DNA from: Metallyticus violacea
Taxonomy: Eukaryota > Arthropoda > Insecta > Mantodea > Metallyticidae
DNA: 64,000 nucleotides
Assembly: GCA_030762175.1 (NCBI GenBank)
Contig: CM060831.1
Coordinates: 95,685,501-95,749,500 of the forward strand
Direction of reading: 5' to 3'
The notes beneath the pieces are model-generated. The model was not told the DNA's origin. It worked only from the letters and a program-made list of their open reading frames with translations, and searched no databases. A program made the translations under genes and the position numbers. Of this stretch, positions 23,753-36,050 are shown one piece after another (the first letter of the stretch is position 1; each line of letters begins with the position of its first letter).

Positions 23753-23896
23753 TCTGTTTCTCCTGCTCACAATGTCTTCCTGTGTAACTGGCAGTACAAT
23801 TACAATGATAACCAGAAGGCTGATCTCGTACACAACTACCTCCATTAAGACATGGATGACTTTCACAGAGATCAGCTGCCATGGAACACCGTTCTC
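23753..23896 (-). CDS. Cubilin-like exon: last EGF module before CUB1
   Basis: 144 bp exon with acceptor TTTTCAG and donor GTAAGTGATT. It encodes a canonical EGF module: CSMAADLCESHPCLNGGSC, then GYHCNCTASYTGRHCEQEKQ. Its phase-1 end joins directly to the exon at 17685, giving EKQSCGG. The EGF block therefore passes immediately into the first cysteine of a CUB domain. That junction is the strongest architectural evidence for a cubilin orthologue. Confidence 0.9.
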
Positions 23897-24564
23897 CTGA
23901 AAACACAATGGAGAAAAATTCAAATTTCTTTTTCAAAATTATGTAATATACATTATATTTGTTTATTTGTTCAGAGTGCTAAGTAAGCAGTGGAGGAGGA
24001 AGGTTGTGTTTACACATATTGTCTTCTGCCTTTGAAGAACAACATAAACTGTTTAAAATATTATGCTACTTGTATTACTGTTTCAATATTTTATTTATTT
24101 CTGCTTCTCTAGTCTCTTAGTCACATTATTCTTCATAAATTTCTTTATTTTTCATTTTTAGCTTTATATATTTTAGCTATATGTATGTACATATAAGTGT
24201 GCATACTAATCCATTCCAAGCAAATCTATCCAAATGTTACAGCTATTACAAAACCCAAACTATAGTAATCCTAATTCTCAGTTATAGTTGATGCACAAAT
24301 GCATCACATGCACTGTCTTTTAATGAAGAAAAATAGTATAAAATGAAATCAGATGTATTCTGTTGAGTCACTTAGACAAGCTGTAACACCTTTCAAAGCT
24401 AAACTGCATATGAACCACAGCATATCAAATATTTAAATCTGAAAATAATCTCAACTAAAATATATACATATCTAATTAAATGCAGAGAAAAACTCAAATA
24501 CCATTAAATCAATGCCAATTTTATAAAGAATCAAGATTGACTTCCTGCAATTTACTGAACATAC
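23897..24564. other. Short intron between EGF exons
   Basis: The string CTTCTGCCTTTGAAGAACAA near 24025 recurs near 25277 in the next intron, so a short repeat is shared. Nothing else was recognised. Confidence 0.4.
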
Positions 24565-24798
24565 CTCCAAATCCTGGAAGACAATCACATCTATAAGCAG
24601 TGGAGCTAAGTACCCTGCAGCTACCATGAACACATGGATTAGTATCACATGGGTTCACTACAATAACTCCACTGCCTCCACCACCACTTCCATCACCACT
24701 ACCACCTCCAGGAACTATTGCTACACAGCCAGAAGAACCCATTCCAGAACCAGTGAAGCCTTCACGACATACACAATCTCTATATGTTTGACTTACTC
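24565..24798 (-). CDS. Cubilin-like exon: EGF-like modules with glycine-rich linker
   Basis: 234 bp exon, the longest here. The acceptor is TTTATTTCAG and the donor GTATGTTCAG. It begins VSQTYRDCVCREGFTGSG, finishing one EGF module. A glycine/serine-rich linker follows, containing PGGGSGDGSGGGGSG, then a second module: NPCDTNPCVHGSC and YRCDCLPGFG. The flexible linker inside the EGF block is unusual for cubilin as I know it and may be lineage specific. The last G pairs with GA of the next exon to keep a glycine codon (phase 1). Confidence 0.85.
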
Positions 24799-24967
24799 CT
24801 GAAATAAATATAAAGAATCAAAAACAACTGCAGGATACAATAGAAACCACAATCATATTTATATCTTTCTGTCGAATTCATTTCAACATTTGAAATGAAT
24901 TAACTTATTCACACATATCTAAAATTAATAAAATATATAATAAAATAAGATTAACTGGTATATTAAC

Positions 24968-25007
<40 letters not shown>

Positions 25008-25195
25008 TTTCCTCAAATCTAATAACCACTGCTTTAACAACAGTTCTGCTTTAAGTGGTATTACTAATTTATTTTAGAAATGAGCATGTTATTAATTAAA
25101 TTTTGGAAGCATGGTAAATTTTGGCATTCTTTCATAATTGTTAAATTTGAGTCTAAAACCTGATTTATATGAATGAAAATATATCCTAAGTCATG

Positions 25196-25232
<37 letters not shown>

Positions 25233-25858
25233 AACAATCAAAAAATTGGAACAATACACCTAAAATAACAAGTATTTGTCTTCTGCCTTTGAAGAACAAC
25301 ACAAAATGTGTTTTAATATATCGCACATAAACATTCGTTGTTGTAGAGTAAATTTTTTCAGCCAGCATTTCAATTATCTAAATAACTCATTTAAGGTAAA
25401 CTCATTTTAAGGTAATTTAAAAGAAGCACATTTGCAAACACATCTTCTAACCTTCAAACTGTACAACTACAAACAAACAAAACAACAGCCAGTAACATCT
25501 GGGGGTGGGGGTGGTGAAGCAGAGATAGGTATTTACATAGCACAAGATACTTACCCTTTCATCAGATAGATGCCATCCTGTGGCTTTACTCCCAAATGGT
25601 AGTGGGAAAAGCCAAATTCCAGGAAATGCTGAAGCAATGTACAAATCGTCAACAGTATTTTTTATAGTGAACAACAAATATGAGAGGGGGGAACAAAACA
25701 GTTTCATGTCAACTGTTGAGAAAATTCAGTTGAATACATGATAATTTAAATTTAGAGAAGAGAACTGTAATCTGATTTATTTGCTTCTTTTTCTTTAATT
25801 TGTTTATTGATCGTTTATTTGCTGAATAAACTTTTTATGCAAATTTTAATGTATACAT

Positions 25859-25935
<77 letters not shown>

Positions 25936-25999
25936 CTTTTTGCAGTCTAGTAAATGGTCCTTATTCACAATTGTGCTAGTTAATTGTATACTGCTGTGT
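24799..25999. other. Intron with AT and ATT microsatellites
   Basis: (AT)n at 24971-25002 and 25197-25229, and a long (ATT)n of about 25 units at 25858-25933. No coding block was seen. Confidence 0.6.
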
Positions 26000-27289
26000 T
26001 TACTTAATTACTTAGGTATATTTTTATCTTCTGCAGTTTGGCTGCAAGCCAATATTTTGTCAAAATATTTTTGATTCTTTTCTTGTTTTGTTTTTATTGT
26101 GCCATGAGTCTTGTATAGCTTTCCATGTTTTGTTATTTATGAACTTATTTTTAATTAAATTCTTTGTTGAATGTAAGAGCATCATTGTTTCTGGGGTTGG
26201 ATGTTACTCCTTTTTGGCTAGGAATCTGCTATTTCATTTTTGATTAGATGGAGGTGTGAGATATTATAAATGGATAGTTTTATTTAATTTGGTGAGTGTT
26301 TTGAATTTGTATCATATGTCATCGATTGTTGAGAAGTGGGATATTTACTGTATATTATTGCTTCTAAATCTGATGTAAAATCTGAGAAGATTGTTTCCTT
26401 GTTAAATGCTTGTGATCTGTAGATTACATGAATGTAATGCAATATAGATAGATTTGATCTCTCTGTCAAAGTTTGTCTTGTTTTCACTGACTGCCATATA
26501 GTAAGCAAATATGTATTGAATACATTCTGGCACTGCTCTTTCCCTAGATATTAGTGAGTCATCTGTGTAAATTATCAGTCATCGTCTGATGAAAATCTTT
26601 ATGGAAATGTAGCTAGAGCTGTTTGAGAAATTCTGAGGGCATTTCTTGTTGACTTCATATATTGTGTCCCATTGATGCTCTATGATTGAGAATTTAATGG
26701 GTTTAATGTTTTGCTTATTGGTTCTTTTTTTTTGAGTAAGAATTTGTAGTTGCGAAAGTTTTTACCGTTTTCATTGGAGGTATTTGGATTTTAAGGATGA
26801 AGAGGTCTGTGATTTGTTTTACCCAGGCTAAGTTTGTAGAAGCCTTTAGTTTTAATATAAGAAATTGTAGCATGCTGTTTGATTTCTAATTTCATGTGTA
26901 CAAAGTTGTAATCCCAAAATTGGCATCTATTTCATTGCTCCAGTGGTAGCCTTACAGCAATGTTTGTTTTGAGTAGTTTCTGCCTTTTCTACATTTGCAG
27001 TGGTGATATTGGCTTTTATTTTGGTGCCATATTTCATTAGCTTGAAGTTATTATACTTATATGTGTTTAGCATTTCTTTTGTATTTTATTTATGTTGCTC
27101 CTGCTGATCATTTCAATGAGTTTAATCTTTTGTTGACTTTGTTGGCAGTGGAATTGGTGGTGTTTTGCTGTTGAGTCTGTTATCTAGGTTCATTCCATGT
27201 ATATATGATCTGTTCACTTTTAATTAATTCTTTGTTCAGAATTTGGAGTTTACAATTTTCATTTCTGTGTTTAAGTGTTAACAACTAGT

Positions 27290-27800
27290 ATGGTTCAATA
27301 TTAGTTCAATTTGGAATGGAACACAATGAAACACACACTAATAATCTCTGTGAATCGGAATATTAGAACACTCTTTTTGGTTTCACTTAAATGAAATTTT
27401 ACTCAGGACATATGTTTTGTGGAAATGTTTTCCACATCATCATGTGGAAAATGATGACTAATGGATCATTCGTAGAAGTTGGGTAGGTAGGAATCCGGGT
27501 GAACTCTTGCGCTCTTGTGATGAACTTAAATAAAGTGTTGTCTGTTTCTGGGATATCATGCGCGTAACCTTATGAATTTTGATATCCCAGAAACAGACAA
27601 CACTTTATTTAAGTTCATCACAAGAGCACAAGAGTTCACCCGGATTCCTACCTACCCAACTTCTACAAATGATCCATTAGTCGTGAACAGCTGATGCTGG
27701 AAAACATTTCCACAAAACATATGTCCTGAGTAAAATCTCATTTAAGTGAAATCAAAAAGAGTGTTCTGATATTCCGACTCACAGAGATAACTAGTATGTC
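27290..27800. mobile_element. Penelope-like terminal palindrome inserted in LINE-D
   Basis: Two inverted copies of about 240 bases meet near 27565. Both match the 3' end of the Penelope element at 62160-62760: ATATCCCAGAAACAGACAAC, GATTCCTACCTACC, then the terminal ATATGTCCTGAGTAAA. The tail-to-tail or head-to-head arrangement is typical of Penelope insertions. The coding region is reduced to the last few GIY-YIG-distal codons. Confidence 0.75.
27688..27730 (+). ncRNA. Decayed hammerhead-like motif
   Basis: CTGATGC at 27691-27697 stands where CTGATGA is expected. It is followed by TGGAAA/TTTCCA pairing, then CAAAAC in place of GAAAC and ATGTCCTGAG. The CAG before and CTG after could form stem I. 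Two core changes predict no activity. The inverse arm carries a variant on the minus strand near 27470-27415. Confidence 0.45.
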
Positions 27801-28774
27801 AATGTTCACCTCCATATTGTTCTCTGTAGCCTTTTTAATTAGTGTGATTTGTTCATTCTATTTTTTGGTATCTGATGTTTGCTGTTTTTCTAGATGATAT
27901 TAACAGACCATCTGCAAATTATCCTGTTTTGATGTCTTTTGTGTGTTGAGTATATTAGAGTAGATCATGTAAACAATGAATAAGATTAGTGATTGTGACT
28001 TCACGTCTTGTGGGAGCTGTACCTTTTTTTTTATGTCAAATTGTTGTATTGCATTGCAGTCCAAGGTTGTTTTAGAAATTTGGAGAACGATTTTATCATG
28101 TTACCTTTCATGTTCAATTCTTTTAGTGTGTGGAAGTTTGGATCTCCAAATGAAATCATATGCATCTGAAATCTATGAACATAAATAGGGAGCTCTTGTG
28201 TTAATTTAGTGATTTGGTCTAATCAGTTGTTGTTGAAGCATACTTATTCTTTTGGTAATAGTCATTGGTTTTTTAAGATACCAGTTTAATTCAGCTGAGA
28301 TCATTCTTACTTAGATTTTAGCCAAGATAGATGTTAAAACAATAGGTCTGTATGAGCATAAGGTATTTTGCCAGATTTCAAGGTTTTAAGATTGGTATGG
28401 TGGTGCCTTTCCATTCTAATGAAAGGGAGGTGTTTGTTTTCCAGAGAAGGCTGTAAATAGTTAACAGCAGAGCTTACTGAAATTAGGGAAATAAATATAT
28501 GATTCCAAAAGATTTTATTTTAAGTTATTAATATTTTCATATTTTATGACTGATTTTGAGATTCTTAATCACCATTAGTAAATTAATAATTTGAACTAGA
28601 TATATTTTCATTTATGGTGATAATTTATGTGCTTTAATAAATCTTTTTGTAAAATCATACAGCATGCAGATCTGAAGTTCCAATAATTATTAGAGCCATA
28701 CTGTAAATCATGTGAATGTCATATTGCAGCAAGCAGCTATTTATTATAAGTATAAACATATGTTAAAATAACAT

Positions 28775-29040
28775 AACAAATTATTATTGAGGAAATCACT
28801 CAAATTTCACTAATTTAGTTCCACTTACTTGGACATGTTTCAAAGGCGATTGCCTTCATCGTCAGCATGATCCCAATGTCCGCTTCCCCGCGTGGTATTC
28901 AGATGTTGCTCCGTAGATTTTATGAACTTTGTGATAAGGTTGCTATTGTTTGGAAGATTTGAGTGATTTCCTCTATAATAATTTGTTATGTTATACTATA
29001 TTTCACTGTGAAAATTCCCGCAATTCAAAAACTATATATG
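28775..29040. mobile_element. Penelope-type terminal repeat copy with a different centre
   Basis: The left part repeats the left arm of the 18558 palindrome almost exactly. The right part has only the outer arm (GATTTCCTCTATAATAATTT, TTTCACTGTGAAAATTCCC). Between them lie about 90 bases of other, less AT-rich sequence at 28870-28950, so the centre has been replaced or represents the true element interior. Confidence 0.6.
28832..28865 (-). ncRNA. Hammerhead-ribozyme-like motif
   Basis: On the minus strand CTGACGA is at 28865-28859, then an extra T, a GAAGGC/GCCTTT stem with loop AATC, GAAAC ending at 28837, and GTC at 28834-28832. It is identical in core to the motif at 18664. As there, stem I beyond two base pairs is not obvious. 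Confidence 0.55.
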
Positions 29041-29440
29041 TTAAAATATTTAAAAAACTGCAGATTTTCCATAATCCAAAATTTTTTGATAGGAGTGGCT
29101 CTTTGTTATGTATCTAGATTCAGAACATTCAACAGAGTTCTGTGCACTCTGCCCAAATAATGAGAAATTAGTAAGATAGAGTGGTGGGAAGGAAGTCACT
29201 TTTATACATATCTAGTGATTCATGGTGTGATATGGAGGGTTGCCTCAATTAAGTTCAACAATCATGAATCACTCTCCCACTCCTTCCAGTGGAACATAAT
29301 TATGTGTACTATCACGTCATTTCATCATTATGTGCCTGCAGTCTGTTGGTACAGTCAGATGCAAATATTATTATGTAATGGCTTCAAAATTGGTTGATTT
29401 GTGGATTTTCAATGCCAATTACAGCCTTTTGTTGGTAGTA
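29041..29440. other. Intron sequence, nothing recognised
   Basis: Short frames only. No motif or repeat was seen. Confidence 0.35.
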
Positions 29441-30450
29441 GAAAGGTATAAAGAGAAAGATCTTTCCATAAATAAGTCTTGAAGAGGTCGTATAACACAG
29501 CTGTGCAAAAATGAATTCCCATCTGTGGCAAAAAAACTAACAAGGGGCACAACCACCATGATGTAAAAGGCTAGTAGCCAAGGAGAGGGCAGCATAGACA
29601 CAAGAAAACCCTCCACATAATGAAGCATTGCCAGCCACATTGGAAAATCTAAAGGGACGATTTATAGGATAATCCATCAAAATTTGGCCCTAGAACTGCA
29701 GCATAAAGCATGTAGGCATGTCTTTAAAGAACAGTGCATTAGAGAATGGTTTATCAATGCAAGAAAACTGTATGAACAACACCTGGCAGGTGAAAAGTGC
29801 AATGGGTGGTTTCTTTGGCTGGAGTATCGATTTATTTAGATGACACAACCAAACCCCATGCTATTTACTACCATCAAATGGGCCAAAAGGGGAATTCCAA
29901 CTTCATCCAGGAAAACAAGGAAAAGTTTTCCAAGGTGGTTGCAGCTTACTGCACTTGGAGGAAATGTAACATTCACAGAGTTGCCAAAAAAGTAAATAAT
30001 GCAGCCTACTACCAAAGTAATGTCATAAACCCAATTTTGATGAAGATATTCCCTGTTTGTATGATGAGGATGCCCCAAAAGTTTGGATTCTCAAGGATAA
30101 AGCATCCAGTCACACTTCTCAATCATCCCAGGAATATTATTACAGAAAAGCACTGTGGAAATAGGTATCAACATGATACCATTTAAAAGGATCCCTATGA
30201 AGATCCATATGCCTCACCAATGGATTTTTGTAGATTTGGTCTTCTGAAACAATGCCTTGTTCTTTACCTCCCAGCATGATTCAGGGTCTTTAGAAAGTCT
30301 GCCAGGAGGAGTGGGTTAACATCCCTATTTCTGTTCTATGGTACAGTGTTCTACAATGGAAATTGTGTTACTGAGTGATAGTTCAAGCCATGGACATCAA
30401 AGTGAACACAATTGGTAGTGGAGAAAGGTAATTTCACCAAGAAAAAATAT
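29440..30450 (+). pseudogene. DDE transposase relic of an uncommon IS630/Tc1-mariner branch
   Basis: The plus strand reads IYLDDTTKPHAIYYHQMGQK at about 29828-29887, where DD is a probable first catalytic aspartate. KVVAAYCTWRKCNIHRVAKK follows. In another frame KDKASSHTS lies near 30098, matching the (H)QDKASSHT second-aspartate block. Near 30210 comes SPMDFCRFGLLKQ, the third block, and near 30290 KVCQEEWVN. Frameshifts separate the blocks. It lacks the SPDLNPIE and SPDLAPSDY forms of Tc1 and mariner, and I cannot name the family. Confidence 0.55.
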
Positions 30451-31374
30451 AAGTAAAAATGTCCAAGCTTAAACAGGGCAGTACTAACATATATTTCAAC
30501 ATAAATATACTGAAAACATTTCAGGAGTACTGTTTAATCTGGAATCAGAGTCAGGTAGGAAAAATTTGAAATTACATGTTAAAATTTCTATAATGATATA
30601 ACCTTAAAGGACTCCAGACAAATCATGTTACCTGAGATGGAAGAAGATTGACACTAAAGTTGAAATTTGTAAATTCAATTTTTATTTGCAGGTTGAAAAT
30701 GGCCAGCCTATGTACATCTACTGCATTCCTACTTATGTATCAAGCTTTACAGCAGGGTAGGTTGATTTTTGTGGGATGATTTTTTGAGATTTAGGATGGG
30801 TGTAGTGGGAGGTAGTTGGAACTCCTCCATGAAAGTAATAAAAGCTAAATTGAGTCTCAGCTGTGACCATGAATTTTTCCTATTTGGCTCTGATTCCAAA
30901 CCTTAGTCTAACACAATATGCATAAAAAAATCACATTGAACTGTTTATCTGATTAGTAGAATATGCACCCTCAAAGAACTTAAAAGCATCTTTCCAAAGA
31001 CGTCTTATGTGTGTTCGCTTAGTACTAAAGTATAACTATATTTAAATTCTTGAAAAATTGTATATTCAATTTTTATTTACCTTGTTTATTTCAATGTAAC
31101 TGTCAGTGTAGTTATCATTATTCATGTTACTTTTTTCCATGTGCATTTTCTTGCATATCTTTGTTAGATTATTTACTATTTTTTAGCATAACCATCATCA
31201 CCCCCACAATATCAGCATTATTCTATACATAAGAACAAGATGATAAATTGCATTTAAAAGAAGATAAAACTTTGCAAGATATTCCTATATATGTGCATAA
31301 GAATGAGATCCATTATCTTGACTTAACCAGTGGTGATAATCTAAAAGGGATCAAAAATTATGCATCAGAAGCTT
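30451..31374. other. Intron sequence, nothing recognised
   Basis: AT-rich, with no supported element. Confidence 0.35.
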
Positions 31375-31383
31375 GAGCATAAA

Positions 31384-32938
31384 GCTGGTTGGTTGATTGC
31401 TAGTGGCCATTGGGGATGCTAAAATTAATAATTTTTTCACTAGCTTTGCAATAAAAATCTTCTAAATTATTTTTCATTTGTTTGTTGCTATCAAGTTGGC
31501 TGTATTTCAATAGATGTTTTTTCTTTAACATTGTATTCACAACTTTACACAATGAGCAGTGACTGTCTTTGACTAATTTCATCTGAAGAGATGTTCTGAC
31601 AGATAATCATGCCCAACAATTAAGTGGAATTGGGAAACTCCAATTTTTCTTGGTATAATAAAACATGCTTCAAAGTATTTAGATCTTCATATGGTTCTCC
31701 TTTAAGCTTTTGTTGGATATTTTGTCCTTCTTGTTCAGTTATTAATTTTTTATGAGTTTTAATTTAAAGGGAAGTTCTAGTTCAAAAAGATGGTTTTAAT
31801 TTTTTGGTGGATCCTTTTTTGCTAAAATATCAGCAATCTCATTCCCTTTTAATCCCAAATGGCACAGGAACCTTTGTAAAACTATTTCTATATTTCTAAT
31901 CTGGATTGTAAGATATAGTTTTCTTATTTCATTTATAGTGTAGGTTGGTGGGTAACTTTAATTCATTGCACTTTGCAAGGTAGCTTTAGTCACTTAAGAT
32001 ACTTCTTATTCTAAAAAAAGATCTATATAGTAGATTTTCTAAAGCTGCTCTAATGGCCATTATTTTGCCATCAAAATTGTTAGCATACTATGCCAAAGGT
32101 GTATATTAAGATAGTTCTTCACAATATATTCCAAAGCCTGCTTCTCCATTTTAAGAGACCCATCTGTATCAGTGTATATTCCACACCATGTTGAATAATA
32201 GTTGTTAAGTGTACTAAGTACTGCAATCTTAATACCTGAGGTAAGTCATCATTATATCTAGATTTAGTTTCATGCTGATGTCTATATATTACAAAGGATC
32301 AATTGAAATAATGGTAGGTATAGTGCTTATTTTTAAAATGTTGTCTAAATCATCTTTCTGATTTTTTTAAAGTCTTTTGTGTCTTTAATCATTGTGTGCT
32401 GCCAGAATATGAAACTATTTATTCCTATGCTCATTACCTTTTAATTTATGTCCCAGTGTTGCTGTTTTAATATTTAGCTCTGTTTTAATTTGCAGGTTGT
32501 TAGTTATGCTCTGCATTACAATAATTGGTTTTGTTTTTACGGCTTCTGTTATTATTCTTAAGGACCTAGATTGTATATTGTATCCAATTTAGCTTTAAGT
32601 TAGTTGTTTATTGTGGATGTTATCTCACTTCCATAGAGCAAATTTGACTTTATGTATCTTTTGTATGTGTCATTAAGAAGAACTATGGATCCTCCTTATT
32701 TGTGCCTGCTAGTCTTCTTAATATGTTGTTGTTATTATTCACTTTCTTAGTTATCCATTTGTTCAGAGAAGGAAAGTTTTTTGTCAATTGTTATTCAAGA
32801 AATTTTTGTGGTGCATCCAGGTAACGCTAAGTGGATTACAAGCTTTGGCAAGCTTTCTAAGATGTAAGAGTTCTAATACTCAACAGTGCTTTTCAATGGA
32901 ATGCCAGTGGCTTATCACACAGTAAAAAGTCACAAATG
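31384..32938 (-). mobile_element. LINE-A copy with 5' inversion and 9 bp target-site duplication
   Basis: 31384-32795 is LINE-A in minus orientation: knuckle region at 31582-31400 with KLVKDSHCSLCK, then RNase H and late RT parts parallel to 9440-10870. 32800-32938 matches the LINE-A 5' region in plus orientation (GGAATGCCAGTGGCTTATCA, which corresponds to the complement near 13090). The element is bounded by GAGCATAAA at 31375-31383 and 32939-32947. A 5' inversion inside one target-site duplication is the mark of twin priming. Confidence 0.75.
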
Positions 32939-33085
32939 GAGCATAAATCTTAGAAGAAAGTATTTTAAGCTTTTAAGCTGTGCAATCCAACATACATATG
33001 ATTAATGTACTAAAAAATTTGTGAAATAATGGAGAATAAAATTTCTGCTAAATCAGGTTTTTAAAAGAACTGGCACTCTATACAT

Positions 33086-34383
33086 ACGAGGGTAGATCCA
33101 TAAGTTTCTGGCATGCCAATAAGGATTATCGCCTTCACAAAACCCTTTTCTTGTGTCACACCTTATCTGTTAAGTAAATAATTGCAGCTGTAACTTCTGC
33201 TCCACTGTGTTCAGTTGTTCAGATATAGTTGTATAAAGAAGACTATGTGTAGAATATTGTGACATGTTCAAAATGGAGTACTGATGGATTAATGAGCTGT
33301 TATTAAGTTCTTCACAAAAGAAGGACTTACTCCAAATGAAATTAAACAGCAATTGAACGGTGTATATGGGGAAGCATTCCCCTCATATTTTACAGTAAAA
33401 GAATGGACCAAATGTTTTCCAATGGGTTCAGAAAGCATTGAAGACAAAGAGCATGCAGGCCGATCCTTGGAGATGCTCATTCCTGAAAACATTGCTCGCC
33501 ATTGTGGAAGGAGAAATTATGGAAGATCAGCGGCTCAAAGTCACAGAAATAGCAGCAGGGTTAGGCCTTTCTAAAACAACAGTCCTTCTAATTATTCATG
33601 AACATTTAAACATGAATAAGGTTAGTGCCTAAACTTCTTTCCTCAGTTCAAAAGTAGCAATGAGTCATTTGTTGTCATGCATTTTTGGAGCTCTGCCGTG
33701 GCAATCAGAGAGAGAGAGAAGTTCTGTAAACCATTGCTAGAGAAGATGAAACTATGGTCCTTTACTATGATCCCTTGTCCAAAAGGGAATCAATGGAGTG
33801 GCGTAAATTTGGTCACTCTAAAGGCCAAGGTCACTCAATCAACTAAGGAGATCATTGCCATAATCTTTTGGGACTGTGAAGGAATACTCGGCATTGACTT
33901 CCAGGAGAGGAACACCACAGTAAATGGGGAGTACTATGCTGACCTACTGCACAGGCTACATGTTTGCATCAAAGAGAAAAGGCAAGGAAAGGTGAGTGGT
34001 GGTGTACGCCTTCTTCACGACAATGAACTTGTGCACACAGCTCTTTTTGCAAAGGAAGCTGCGAAGATATGTAGCTTCAAGGAAATCAAATATTCATCCT
34101 ACAGCCCAGATCTAGTTTCCAGTGTATTTCCTCTTCTCAAAACTCAAGAAGAACCTTCAAGGAAGGAAATTTAAGTGTGACAAAGAAGTGATGGATGCTG
34201 TTTATGTCCATTTTGCAGACAAGACTTCTGACTATTTTTTTGAGGGGGGGGGGGATTGAAATGTTAATTCAAAGATGTGAGAAGTGTATTGCAATAAAGG
34301 GTAATATATTGAAAAGTGAAATATAATATTTGTTTTTATCATACCTAGAAAATGGTTAGGCCAGAAACTTATGGATCTATGAT
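33086..34383 (+). mobile_element. Mariner-like element, defective
   Basis: The terminal inverted repeats share AGATCCATAAGTTTCTGGC at 33094-33112 and its complement at 34360-34378, next to TA. The transposase is spread over several frames: FTKEGLTPNEIKQQLNGVYG near 33310, TEIAAGLGLSKTTVL near 33545-33590, IFWDCEGILGIDF near 33865, HDNELVHTALF near 34017 and YSSYSPDLVSS near 34090. These match the mariner order HTH, D, D, and SPDLAPSDY. The usual DNARPHTA has become DNELVHTA, and the third-D tyrosine block is frameshifted. A poly-G tract lies at 34242-34253. Confidence 0.8.
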
Positions 34384-35255
34384 ATGTGATGTCTAGTATG
34401 TAACTTATAAAAATTATTAAAATTAGGTAAACTAAATACCACTTTCAATAAGTTATTTTTAAATGTTGTTTCATAGTCCTAAAATAGAAACTTATATTAC
34501 TTATTTTTATTCTGATAATGAAAAAGTAAAAACCTTAGGGACTAAAATCTCAAATATTAATGTTCATCTGATAGAGATTTTGGGCATATGTCCTCTTATT
34601 TTCAATGCAAAAGCACAAGTAAAATAATTATAAAATATTTATATACTCCCTTCATAAAATAGAGGACTTAGAATAATAAAGTTGTAAATAATCATCTATG
34701 ACATTGAATGATGAATGAAGGAGATATCAGCAGTTGTGGTGAAAAGGGATAAAATGGTCCCCTCCATCACTTTCAAATCTCTGATCTCTGCACTATACTA
34801 CAGTATTATGGTAGTTTTATCTCATGATGCACTTTAAAACATTAGACTAAGAAATAAAGAAATATAATGTAGATGAGCAGGATTTGAAACTGTAACAAGA
34901 TATTTAAACACTAAAGAGTAAAATTAATACTGAAAGTTTTTAGCCCTTTTCAACTAATTTGTTTCTTAAAATTGTTTGTAAATGTACTGAAAAATATCAG
35001 TTCTAGTATATAACATACATACTTTATTATGGGATAATGTAATGAGTTGAGTTTATTTCTTTTTTTTTTATAACATATAAATATGAAATAATCAATAGTT
35101 AAAACAGCTTTAACTGTATTTCCCATTAAAGTATACAAAATAAATAAAGTACTTTAAGCTAATATAGAACTACTTAATTTCTCTAAAAATATTATGGATA
35201 AAGCATAACCTTAATTGTAAGTGGTTTTGTACAGTACCATGATAAGTGGACTTAC
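34384..35255. other. Intron sequence, nothing recognised
   Basis: Strongly AT-rich. No element was recognised. Confidence 0.4.
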
Positions 35256-35382
35256 TTGGATTGTCAATACAATGTGCTAAGGGATGACAATCACCATTAT
35301 TCACAGCACATATTCCTGCAAAGCTGCAATATCTTCCATCGCCCTGATAACCTGGTGGACATGGCCCACACACACTTGATCC
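35256..35382 (-). CDS. Cubilin-like exon: EGF-like modules
   Basis: 127 bp exon starting GGATCAAGT after ATATTTTCAG and ending at GTAAGTCC. The peptide GSSVCGPCPPGYQGDGRYC closes a module. The next one opens ICAVNNGDCHPLAHCIDNP. The motif CGPCPPGYQGDG is close to the arrangement known in cubilin proteins (from knowledge of the family; no alignment was run). The last base starts a codon that the exon at 24798 completes. Confidence 0.85.
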
Positions 35383-36050
35383 CTGAAAATATGCAGATCA
35401 TTCCAAAAAATGTGGGGAAAAAAAGAGTCAGCAGATTAAACATAAGAGTGTATAAATTTAATATGCATAACTCTTCCTGAGGCTATAAAATGTTATTGGA
35501 AATTAAATGTATTAAGTACTTCTTCATGCTTTTTATAGACCTATTTAAAACAAAGCTCAAACTATTTCAGTATTTTCTCCATTGATTTTGCATCATTAAT
35601 GTATCAAATGAGATTGATGGATGGCAGAGGTTTACAATGATGTAAGACAATATCTTAAAGACAATCAAACTTAATTTTTTAAAATTATGTAATATTCTTA
35701 TTCTTATTATAGAGGGAGGGTACCCAAAGGTTAAATTAAAATTTATTTCAGTATATTAAACCAAATTTGCTGCATTTAATCTAATCAATCATCAAGTTAG
35801 CCTAGAGGAACACATGTTGAAGTCTATTGCTACACAGTGAGGTTTTTTTAATTATAGGTTGACAAAGTGTCACTGCATACTGGGAGAATCCAGTCACCAA
35901 GGCTGTATAATGCATTTGCAGTTAGCTGCTTTTAGTTAATTTAAGGAAGGCTTTGTCAGCAAATGGTTATGCGCTCATGTGCTACTTGATATTTTCATTA
36001 TAGGTGAAGTGTTTGCAAACTGTTCTTCATTAATTATGCCATTACATAAA
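35383..36050. other. Intron sequence upstream of a transposase relic
   Basis: AT-rich. It may include the undetected 5' end of the transposon starting near 36050. Confidence 0.35.

Larger units (their letters stand above)
26000..28470 (-). pseudogene. LINE-D relic (reverse transcriptase and RNase H)
   Basis: Minus-strand translation gives LEWKGTTIPILKPGNLAKYL-like RT block 1 near 28430-28360. Later, NLGLQCNTTI and a decayed end reading ITNLIHCLHDLL lie near 28060-27970. An RNase H-like stretch with ETIFSDFTSDLEAI and SKYPTSQQS is at 26400-26310, and an E-I-A-D-S block near 26240. EN-RT-RNase H elements of the I/jockey group have this order. A Penelope palindrome interrupts it at 27290-27800. 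Confidence 0.6.

Noticed and set aside
25447..25707. 86-codon minus-strand frame near the EGF exons
   Set aside because: No cysteine pattern or splice signals in phase with the cubilin chain.
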